Assembly (NCBI GenBank): GCA_021372785.1
Contig: JAJFTT010000072.1
Location: 1-51,002 of the forward strand
Direction: 5' to 3'
DNA length: 51,002 bases
DNA from: Negativicutes bacterium
Lineage (GTDB): Bacteria > Bacillota > JAAYKD01
The translations under genes and the position numbers were made by a program. The notes under the pieces were generated by a model. The model searched no databases. It saw nothing but the letters and a program-made list of their open reading frames with translations, and had not been told where the DNA came from. Positions 41,577 to 49,056 of the stretch are shown here, one piece after another (the stretch's first letter is position 1; the number at the start of each line of letters is the position of its first letter).

Positions 41577-42011
41577 CTATTCCGCCGTCACCGTGACTTT
41601 TTTCATCTTGTCTCCCTGCCGGAGCGCGTCAACAACTTCCATCCCTCTGCTGACTTCGCCAAACACGGTGTGAACGCCATCCAGGTGCGGAAATGCGTCA
41701 AAGCAAATAAAGAATTGACTGCCTCCGGTATCTTTGCCCGCATGTGCCATCGACAAACGGCCCCGGGTCTGTTTATAGGGATTGCCAACCGTCTCGCATT
41801 TGATGGTGTAACCGGGACCGCCTGTTCCGGTGCTGTTGGGACAGCCGCCCTGGGCAACAAACCCTTTGATCACGCGATGAAAGGTCAGCCCGTCGTAGAA
41901 CCCTTTTTTTGCTAAATCGCAGAAATTTTTCACGGTGTTCGGTGCGGCATCATCGAAAAAATCGATTTCGATTTTGCCGCCTTTTTCCATTTCAATGACA
42001 GCTTTACTCAT
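41577..42011 (-). CDS. ppiB: Cyclophilin-type peptidyl-prolyl isomerase
   Basis: This 144-aa cytoplasmic cyclophilin has the family core: [69 protein letters not shown] and [12 protein letters not shown]. The catalytic Arg of FHRV and the GSQFFI segment are intact. GGAGGAA lies eight bases before ATG 42011; the nine extra residues of the longer frame are not needed. It appears to be a single-gene unit. Confidence 0.95.
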   Translation of the reverse strand: MSKAVIEMEKGGKIEIDFFDDAAPNTVKNFCDLAKKGFYDGLTFHRVIKGFVAQGGCPNSTGTGGPGYTIKCETVGNPYKQTRGRLSMAHAGKDTGGSQFFICFDAFPHLDGVHTVFGEVSRGMEVVDALRQGDKMKKVTVTAE

Positions 42012-42126
42012 TTCAAAAGTTCCTCCTGTGTTTTTCATTCATCAGCCTTGCCGGCTCCTTCCGCAATTGCTCCCTGTTATATTATCCGTTAGACGAAATA
42101 ATTCCTGCACCGCAGCGGCAAATTCT

Positions 42127-43002
42127 CTAAAGAGTACTGACCGGCAGTGATGGCAATAACACCCTGCTGCCTTTTCTGCGCTCAAAATTCATTTGCTCCC
42201 GGATCCGCGCCTCTTTCGCCAATTGCACAGCATAACCCAGAGCGCGTCCGCAATCGCTGCTGTGATGGGCATCGGAGCCAAAGCTGATCTGACAGTCTAA
42301 ATCAGCGGCAGCCTGCAACAACCCTAAGGGCGGGCAAATTGTGCCGGCAGGATAGCGGTATAGCAGCCCTGTGTTGATCTCCAGCGCTGTCTGATGCTGC
42401 CGTAAGGCAGCTGCAAGCTTTGCATACCAGGGCTGCATATCAATTCCCTGCGGCCAATGCTGAAAAGCCTTACAGGAAAAAGCATGTCCGATAACATCAA
42501 ACAAATCACTCTCAATTGCCTGCAGTAAAACTTCTTGATACACCGTATACACTTCGTTCACTGCTTTGCCCTGCCACAGTTCCGCTTTGGTATCAAATCC
42601 CCAGCCTTGCAGCCAATGCACCGAGCCAATACAATAATCAAACGGATATTGTTTGAGGATCGCGCGCAGCGTTTCCTCTTCACCGGGAAAATAACAAACC
42701 TCCAGACCGAGTTTCAAAGGCAGACCCGCTTTTTTGCCGGTTTCGATCAGCGAAACGTACTGATCCAGCGTGTAACAAAAAGACTTGGCACTCTGCAGCA
42801 GCCAATTTCTCTGGTAGTTGCCAACCGCCGAATCATCCATGATCACATGGCGCAAATAGATTGCCTGAAATTCTTTGAAATGATGCGTATGCTCGCTGAT
42901 GCCCAGTTCAGTCACGCCGCGCCTGGCTCCGGCCGCGACAAACTCCTGCAAGTACTCCTGCCGATATTCTCCTCTTTCGAGATGCATGTGATAATCTCTC
43001 AA
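42127..43002 (-). CDS. PHP-domain phosphoesterase, HisK/HisJ-like
   Basis: This protein of about 291 aa has the PHP metal motifs in order: DYHMHLERG (HxH), ISEHTHHF, LGLEVCYFPGEEE, IGSVHWL, DVIGHAF and FGSDAHHSSDCGRAL (DxH). It resembles histidinol-phosphate phosphatase of the PHP type, but no his genes are nearby, so the substrate is open. The suggested start is TTG at 43002, just before RDYHMH, with GGGGG seven bases upstream; GTG 43008 and ATG 43044 are alternatives. Confidence 0.85.
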   Translation of the reverse strand: MRDYHMHLERGEYRQEYLQEFVAAGARRGVTELGISEHTHHFKEFQAIYLRHVIMDDSAVGNYQRNWLLQSAKSFCYTLDQYVSLIETGKKAGLPLKLGLEVCYFPGEEETLRAILKQYPFDYCIGSVHWLQGWGFDTKAELWQGKAVNEVYTVYQEVLLQAIESDLFDVIGHAFSCKAFQHWPQGIDMQPWYAKLAAALRQHQTALEINTGLLYRYPAGTICPPLGLLQAAADLDCQISFGSDAHHSSDCGRALGYAVQLAKEARIREQMNFERRKGSRVLLPSLPVSTL

Positions 43003-43140
43003 GCTGACACCCCCTTTTTTTGCACCCCGGATCATCTGCTGCAATGGTTCGTCTCTTTGATTCGCGGAACAAAGTAAGCAATCCTTTTTGATCCGGCAGC
43101 CGGTGTTTTACCGAAAAATGCAAAGGGCAAGCCCGATCGA

Positions 43141-43169
43141 TTGACAGAGCAACCATCTTCTCCTATAAT
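43141..43169 (+). promoter_or_regulatory. Perfect-consensus promoter of the acyltransferase gene
   Basis: TTGACA at 43141-43146 and TATAAT at 43164-43169 are 17 bp apart, about 55 bp before the ATG. Confidence 0.9.
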
Positions 43170-43222
43170 GAATTCGTATTCACCTTGATTGACTCGGATC
43201 ACTTAGTCTGTGAGGAGAAAAA

Positions 43223-44290
43223 ATGAAACAAGAACGTGTTATTTTTGCGGATCTGCTCAGAATTACAGCCACCTTTGCTGTCATGCTGCTTCATATCGCC
43301 GCCGGTCACTGGGATACGGCCAGCGTATTTTCTGCCGAATGGCATGTTATGAACTTCTATAACAGCGCGGTGCGTTTTTGTGTGCCGATTTTCATTATGG
43401 TCAGCGGCATGTTTTTTTTGGATCCCGAACGGAATCTGACTTATCGCAAAATCTACCTGAAATACATCCTGCGGATCGCGGTAGCTTTTCTCTTCTGGTC
43501 CGCTGCTTATGCGGCAACCCCTTTGATTCTGCAATGGAGCCGTCACTTACCTATTGATCGGAGCATGCTAAAACAGGCAATCATTTCCTTCCTGACCGGC
43601 CATTATCATCTCTGGTTTTTATATATGATTGCCGGATTATATGCCGTCACACCATTTTTACGGAAAATCGTGCGGCATGATCAAACAATGACGCAGTATT
43701 TTCTCCTGCTCTCTTTTTTATTCGCATCCGTTGTCCCTCTCATCACCCGGCGCAGCGGCCCGCCGCTCAAATCCATTTTCAATACGATCCTCTCCTATGC
43801 GGATTTTAAATTCGTTCTGGGCAACGTAGGTTATTTTGTGGCCGGCCATTATCTCGCTCAATATGCGCTCAGCCGTCGGAAACGTCTGTTCCTCTATGCG
43901 CTGGGAGGGTTCGGTTTCCTGGCTACTTTCCTCTTGACCCAGTTCCTGTCCGAACAAGCCGGGTTCGGTGATTTGACTTTCTACCAGTATAATTCGCCGA
44001 CCGTCGTCCTGCAAAGCATCGCTGTTTTCGTTTTCTTTCAGTCTGTTTTTTTGAACCGCAATTATGCGCCAAAGCTGCTTCCGATTATTTCCGTGCTCTC
44101 TTCCTGCAGTTTTGGTATGTATCTGGTGCATCCTTTTATTCTTGCTTTCTTTTCACGCATGGACATTTTTTCCTGTCTCAACAATCCGTTTATCGCCATC
44201 CCCCTCTTAGCGCGTCTCGTGTTTGTTTGCAGCTTCCTTGTCAGCTGGCTGCTGCGGCGCATTCCCAAAATCAGCAGCTATATTACTTAG
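43223..44290 (+). CDS. Acyltransferase family 3 membrane protein
   Basis: This 355-aa protein has about ten TM helices and the acyltransferase 3 start FADLLRITATFAVMLLHIAAG, with the conserved Arg and His of the family (LRI and LLH). The TGHYHLWFLYMIAGLYAVTPF block is typical of WecH/OafA-type O-acetyltransferases that modify surface sugars. GAGGAG precedes the ATG. It is a single gene with a very strong promoter; no glycan genes are adjacent, so its acceptor is unknown. Confidence 0.88.
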   Translation: MKQERVIFADLLRITATFAVMLLHIAAGHWDTASVFSAEWHVMNFYNSAVRFCVPIFIMVSGMFFLDPERNLTYRKIYLKYILRIAVAFLFWSAAYAATPLILQWSRHLPIDRSMLKQAIISFLTGHYHLWFLYMIAGLYAVTPFLRKIVRHDQTMTQYFLLLSFLFASVVPLITRRSGPPLKSIFNTILSYADFKFVLGNVGYFVAGHYLAQYALSRRKRLFLYALGGFGFLATFLLTQFLSEQAGFGDLTFYQYNSPTVVLQSIAVFVFFQSVFLNRNYAPKLLPIISVLSSCSFGMYLVHPFILAFFSRMDIFSCLNNPFIAIPLLARLVFVCSFLVSWLLRRIPKISSYIT

Positions 44291-44703
44291 TAGCAAAAGA
44301 ATGCCGGTTTTTTTGTGCTTCGTCCTGCACCATCTGTCCGGCAGTGTGATGGTATGCCATTTCACTCAGCGACTCTCTCCTTTCATAAGCGAAAACTGCT
44401 AAACTGATCGCACTCGATTGAGGAAAAGAGGATGCATTTTTAGAGATGGCCGGAAGAGGTTCCGGTCAATGAGGTAAAAACAAAAGGCCGCTTTTCGTGC
44501 ATCTTGTTTTTGGTTCTGCTCTTTTTCGTCAAAGGGAAATCAGGATTATTACCGGTTGCATCCGCGCTGCCGGCATTGGACGGAAAGAGCCGGCAATCAG
44601 TTTTAGCCTGTATCTCAAATTCAGGCGTTCTTGTGTTTTTAGCGCGGCAAGATAGGCAAATTGCCGCTTTTTAAGCAGGCCCAGCCGGCGTTAACGCATC
44701 TGT
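44291..44703. other. Gap after the acyltransferase gene
   Basis: No gene was recognised. An AAAAACAA/TTGTTTTT arm pair around 44475-44513 may be a weak terminator for the acyltransferase gene. The rest shows no repeat, RNA or conserved promoter I can support. Confidence 0.4.
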
Positions 44704-44748
44704 ACACACAAAAAACCTCACTATCGCATAGTGAGGTTTTTTGTGTGT
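44704..44748. terminator. Bidirectional terminator at the end of the GlmL unit
   Basis: ACACACAAAAAACCTCACTAT pairs almost perfectly with ATAGTGAGGTTTTTTGTGTG around CGC, giving a stem of about 20 bp with A and T runs on both sides. It ends the minus-strand operon at 44753. Confidence 0.93.
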
Positions 44749-44752
44749 TCAA

Positions 44753-45874
44753 TTACTCTTCGATCAGCTCGACGTTTGCACGCGGAACCACTACGACGTC
44801 GCCATTGCGCAGTTTGACATGCATGATACGCACTTTAGCACCGGTTTCAATAACAACCAATTCCGGCGGTAAATCTACGATTTCGGCTAATTGTCCAAAA
44901 TAAGGTTCACGGATGCAGCGAACAATCGTGCCGGAATCCAAATTACCTTCCAGGTCGATGGTGGATTCGTGAATCACAGCCGCTTCGTTGGGAACAATAA
45001 TTTCCGGACGCATAACGCCGGCGCGAATTTGCGTGGCGCCATTGATGGAAGCATTTTTGCCTTCCAGGGATTTTAAGAGGTCAAACGTCTTGTTGGCCAT
45101 CGGAATTTCACCGAAGCCTTCGGTGACGATTAAGGTAAGGGGAATATCTTCATGGCCGGTAATGGCAACGCCAATATCAAAGCCAAGGAAGTCCACCAAA
45201 TCTTTATCGATGATGCCGCCGGCCACAATACCGCGGGCACCGACGGAAGCTGCTTTTTTGATTGCAGACGCAGTCATCAGGGAGCCGCCGATAATAATTT
45301 TGTCTTTGCAATCCGCAGTGATCGCGGGTCCGTCCAGGACTTCGTCAGGACGTTGACTGACCATTTTCAGAACGCCTTCCCGCTCGCCGCCAACGCCAAA
45401 AATCCCCTGAATGAAGGCACCTTTGGTTTCTACGGTGACGCCTTCGCGGTCGAGAATCTCAGTAACAGTACCGTTTACATAGGCGTTAATCACAATCGGC
45501 ATAGCCGGCTCACGAATAATAACCTGACCGGTAACTTCTGATACATGTTCTACCGTGCCGGCAACAGGAGACTTGCATTCGGTCTTGAACAGACCAAAGA
45601 ATGTTTTTGAGGAGGCAAGAATCTCATCTTTCGCGATGGTGTCTCCAGCCTTCTTTTTCATGTAACCTTCAATATCTTCCGCTTCGCAGCCGAGAATGTT
45701 CGCAACATTGATCGATTGGGGATTGCCGGGAATATATGCTTTGGCTACAGGGGTCTCCGGGCTCACTTTGGAACCTTTTTGTACCAGCACTTCGCCTAAA
45801 ATAGGCAAACGGCGCTTCTTGGAAATTATAGAGGCAGCCGTAACCTTAAGTCCCGGGGTATAAGCATTAGCCAT
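44753..45874 (-). CDS. Unknown protein with barrel-sandwich and KOW-like segments, partner of GlmL
   Basis: This 373-aa protein has no signal peptide or TM helix and was not recognised as a named family. Residues ~20-150 contain two biotin/lipoyl-like or RnfC-N-like turns (LPILGEVLVQKGSKVSPETP and KSPVAGTVEHVSEVTGQVII), with no lipoylation Lys. The middle has a Rossmann-like IIIGGSLMTASAIKKAASVG. The last ~65 residues resemble a KOW fold (GTIVRCIREPYFGQLAEIVD, then GAKVRIMHVKLRNGDVVVV). It is encoded 31 bp after GlmL. The pairing suggests a shared task, perhaps handling of a cofactor or large assembly. Confidence 0.6.
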   Translation of the reverse strand: MANAYTPGLKVTAASIISKKRRLPILGEVLVQKGSKVSPETPVAKAYIPGNPQSINVANILGCEAEDIEGYMKKKAGDTIAKDEILASSKTFFGLFKTECKSPVAGTVEHVSEVTGQVIIREPAMPIVINAYVNGTVTEILDREGVTVETKGAFIQGIFGVGGEREGVLKMVSQRPDEVLDGPAITADCKDKIIIGGSLMTASAIKKAASVGARGIVAGGIIDKDLVDFLGFDIGVAITGHEDIPLTLIVTEGFGEIPMANKTFDLLKSLEGKNASINGATQIRAGVMRPEIIVPNEAAVIHESTIDLEGNLDSGTIVRCIREPYFGQLAEIVDLPPELVVIETGAKVRIMHVKLRNGDVVVVPRANVELIEE

Positions 45875-45905
45875 TGATTGCCGCTCCTTTCATACACAAT
45901 TTGAA

Positions 45906-47780
45906 TTACTTCGATGTCTTCATATAGCGATCCAGAACATCCATGGAATAGATGTCCAGAGCTTTGAACCATTCAAACAATTTCGCAATACGCGTGCTCT
46001 TGTCGGTCGGTAAATTGAAAGGACGACGGCCGCGGGCATCAATGATGATACCGCCGGCGACACCACCGCGCACTTTTTTATTGACGGATCGGCCTCTGCC
46101 ATGGCCCATATCGAAATTGCCGGAAGGAGAGACTTCCACCTCGGCATATTCTGTTTCTCCCAATGGAATGTTAGCCAAAGAACCATACGCCACTTCTTTG
46201 GTGATCACTTCGCCATTCGGCATGGTCGCTTTGACAGTGACGCATCTATCACCGTCTTTTTGCGCATTGCCTACCGGGCAGATAGCGGTACCTAAGAAGA
46301 TCAGACAGTCACGATCGAACACTTCGGCAGCAGCCTTGGGAAGCACTTCGGACAAGACGCCTAATTGCGGAGTCATGAAGATGGAGTCAACGGTTAACTC
46401 GGTGAAGCCTTCTAATTGGAAGGAGTCAAGCATCATCAATGCAGCCTGTTGACGACGGGGTGCATGGGATAAAACACCGCCGGAACCGACGATCATACCA
46501 AGATCCATCAGATTGATCACAGTATCACTGGAAGAGGAAGTATCAAAAGCTTCGGAAATATCACGCACTTTTTGAACGCCCTTCAGACCGGTGGCTAAGG
46601 ATTTATGATGGATGAAGGCAAGGCGCAATGCTTCACGGGCCACTGCCTGTTCAATCACCAGTTCATCCAACGTTTGCGGGATGGTAGTAGGACGAATCAT
46701 CTTATTACGGATACGGTTGCGCAGGTCGGCTTCCTCAATCTCGAAAGGAACCCACCGCATGATATTGTCTACGCCCGCTTCCAACAAAACGTTGCAGATG
46801 GAATAGCTCATACCAAGATTAGCGGAAACGGTACGATTGAAGAACTCATGATCATCACCGAAGACGGAGAAGACGTCGGTCGTAGCACCGCCGATATCCA
46901 CACCAATGATATGGATATTGTACTCAGCTGCGCAGGTCTGAATGATTTTACCAACCGCAGCAGGTGTCGGCATGATCGGTACTTCGGTCCATTGCATTAA
47001 TTTATTGTAGCCGGGAGCCTGAGCCATAACATGCTCCATGAACAGGTTATGAATTTCTGCGCGTGCCGGTCCAAGATTTTCCGATTCCAGAACAGGACGA
47101 AGGTTGTCTACAATACGTAAGTCAACTTTCTTTTCCAGAATGTCGGTAATGTACTTACGGGCTTCTTTATTTCCGGCGTAAATAATCGGAAGCTGAAAGC
47201 CAATACCAAGACGCGGTTTCGGTTCAGCGGCAGAAATCAGCTCAGCGATTTCCACAACGTGTGTAACGGTGCCGCCGTCGATACCACCGGATAACAGAAT
47301 CATATCCGGACGCAGTTGGCGAATGCGTTGAATTTTCTCATAGGCTTTGCGGCCGTCGTCAATGGAAATGACATCCATAACAATAGCGCCGGCGCCTAAA
47401 GCAGCACGTTGGGCAGATTCAGCAGTCATAGATTTGACAACACCGGCAACCATCATCTGCAACCCGCCGCCGGCGGAGGAAGTAGACAGATAAATGTCAA
47501 CACCTGTGCCATCTGCTTGTCTGGGCGTAACAACACCGTCAGGGCCTAAGAATTTACGGCCTACCAGTTCTTCCAATTCATGAACTGCATTGCGGACACC
47601 TGCGGTAACATCTTCAAAAGGCGCCTCAACGGTTGTAGGGGATTCACCACGATTGATCAAACGATACGCGCCGTCAATCTTTTCAATCAAGATTGCCTTT
47701 GTTGTTGTCGATCCGCAGTCCGTGGCAATAATGGAATTAATCTCGCGAGTTATTGATTCTCGCTTCACTTCATGAGCCAT
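45906..47780 (-). CDS. GlmL/MutL-family ASKHA ATPase
   Basis: This 624-aa protein carries the actin-like ATPase motifs ATDCGSTTTKAILIEK (phosphate 1), LSGGIDGGTVTHV and IIGVDIGGATTDVFSVFGD (phosphate 2). It matches the MutL/GlmL family, encoded with glutamate mutase or ornithine aminomutase and thought to act as a reactivating chaperone for B12 enzymes. No mutase subunit genes are in this window. GGAGGAA precedes the ATG. It follows two unknown genes and precedes the barrel-sandwich protein, so its client may be unusual. Confidence 0.85.
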   Translation of the reverse strand: MAHEVKRESITREINSIIATDCGSTTTKAILIEKIDGAYRLINRGESPTTVEAPFEDVTAGVRNAVHELEELVGRKFLGPDGVVTPRQADGTGVDIYLSTSSAGGGLQMMVAGVVKSMTAESAQRAALGAGAIVMDVISIDDGRKAYEKIQRIRQLRPDMILLSGGIDGGTVTHVVEIAELISAAEPKPRLGIGFQLPIIYAGNKEARKYITDILEKKVDLRIVDNLRPVLESENLGPARAEIHNLFMEHVMAQAPGYNKLMQWTEVPIMPTPAAVGKIIQTCAAEYNIHIIGVDIGGATTDVFSVFGDDHEFFNRTVSANLGMSYSICNVLLEAGVDNIMRWVPFEIEEADLRNRIRNKMIRPTTIPQTLDELVIEQAVAREALRLAFIHHKSLATGLKGVQKVRDISEAFDTSSSSDTVINLMDLGMIVGSGGVLSHAPRRQQAALMMLDSFQLEGFTELTVDSIFMTPQLGVLSEVLPKAAAEVFDRDCLIFLGTAICPVGNAQKDGDRCVTVKATMPNGEVITKEVAYGSLANIPLGETEYAEVEVSPSGNFDMGHGRGRSVNKKVRGGVAGGIIIDARGRRPFNLPTDKSTRIAKLFEWFKALDIYSMDVLDRYMKTSK

Positions 47781-47975
47781 GAACGTTCCTCCTTCTTACC
47801 TTAATGGCAAGCCTGACCTTTTCGCAAAAAACACGAAAATGAAACAAGCTGCCGTTAAATACCAAACTCTTTTCGCTTCTTATGAGCCAAAACCCTTCCA
47901 TGTTGAAAAAGAAACTGATAGTATCAATTTGCACACGCTTTGCTAGTCAATTTCGAGCTTTTACGACTGCATCAA

Positions 47976-48389
47976 TCACCAGAACTTCCACCAGGGTTTT
48001 CTGCCTTCGGCAATCGCGCGCTTTTTGGCTTCCTGTTTTTCAATTTTTTCGCGGGCGACCCGTTCATATTCCATACTTTCAATTTTCTCAATCAGCAGTT
48101 CGATGTTTTTTCTGTCTTCGAGAAAGAGCGCAATTTCGCGAACATATTGATCATTGACAAAGATATTCAAAAACGGAGCAGCTCCCCAGACGAGCGAACC
48201 GCCGATAAAACTAACCGGACGTCCGGCTTCCAAAAAGATGATGGCCGGCGTTGCCATTTGGTATTTATCGATTTTCTTGGCCATATAGTCTACGATAAAA
48301 TCACGGCGGGAAGGATCGAGTTCATAATAATCCGGTTCTAAAATCGGATTGGGACTGGCAGGAATTTTTTCGTCATTATTTTTACTCAT
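47976..48389 (-). CDS. Unknown 137-aa protein
   Basis: This protein was not recognised. It has no TM helix. The centre is a predicted alpha/beta region (MATPAIIFLEAGRPVSFIGG, APFLNIFVNDQYVREIALFL) and the end is a charged helix finishing KPWWKFW, an amphipathic aromatic tail that could touch a membrane. Its ATG overlaps the stop of the upstream membrane protein gene by eight bases, so the two are coupled. GlmL follows after 195 bp with no clear promoter consensus in between. Confidence 0.6.
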   Translation of the reverse strand: MSKNNDEKIPASPNPILEPDYYELDPSRRDFIVDYMAKKIDKYQMATPAIIFLEAGRPVSFIGGSLVWGAAPFLNIFVNDQYVREIALFLEDRKNIELLIEKIESMEYERVAREKIEKQEAKKRAIAEGRKPWWKFW

Positions 48390-49041
48390 TTGTCTTCACT
48401 CCTTTTTGATCCGATTTTTCTCCGGCTTTTTCCTGTGACTCACCCTCGAGTTTCGCAACCACTTCTTCCCTGATCCGGGTATCCTCGCTCTCCATCCGTG
48501 CCCGGATTTGTTTCCAGGCAGCCCCGTGATATTCCCGAATCAAGCGCTCTACTTCTTCCCGGTTCTGATCATAATAGACCGGCATGCTGCGCTGAATGCG
48601 TGCCCGGATATTACCGCGTTCAAAAAATAATTCTGCCATTTCATCTTCAAAAATAAAGCCTTCAATCGCGATCCAGGGTTTAAACATTTGGTTCGCAAAA
48701 TTTTTCCAATAAACGCCTTCGGTTGTCACCACATAATAACTGTTCACCAGATGAGATGAGGAATTTCCCAGCAGAACCAATGGAACGACAGCCAGAAAAA
48801 TCCCGAATTCCGGTATGATTCTAACCGCCAGCAGGCAGAGACAAAGATAGAAGAACACCAAAATTGCCAATTTTTTAGGGCGGGCCCGCCAAGGCCGGCC
48901 TTTCCAGTCCAGCAAGATTTCGCCGGGTACTTCTGTCCAGCCGATTTTCCCGTTTTCATCACGGATCTGTTTGTTTTTTTCGGTAGCAGCACTGCTCTGC
49001 TTTGAATTTTTCGCCGCATCTTTCTTCTTGCGTTTTGCCAA
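48382..49041 (-). CDS. Unknown 219-aa protein with two TM helices
   Basis: This protein was not recognised. A basic N-terminus is followed by a Trp-rich stretch (GWTEVPGEILLDWKGRPWRA), two adjacent TM helices (LAILVFFYLCLCLLAVRII and FGIFLAVVPLVLLG) and a cytoplasmic domain (YYVVTTEGVYWKNF, reminiscent of PH-like bPH folds) with a long charged helical tail. The start is TTG at 49041 with AAGGTGATAAT upstream. It follows tex by 15 bases and is coupled to the next gene. Confidence 0.6.
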   Translation of the reverse strand: MAKRKKKDAAKNSKQSSAATEKNKQIRDENGKIGWTEVPGEILLDWKGRPWRARPKKLAILVFFYLCLCLLAVRIIPEFGIFLAVVPLVLLGNSSSHLVNSYYVVTTEGVYWKNFANQMFKPWIAIEGFIFEDEMAELFFERGNIRARIQRSMPVYYDQNREEVERLIREYHGAAWKQIRARMESEDTRIREEVVAKLEGESQEKAGEKSDQKGVKTNE

Positions 49042-49056
49042 ATTATCACCTTCCGC

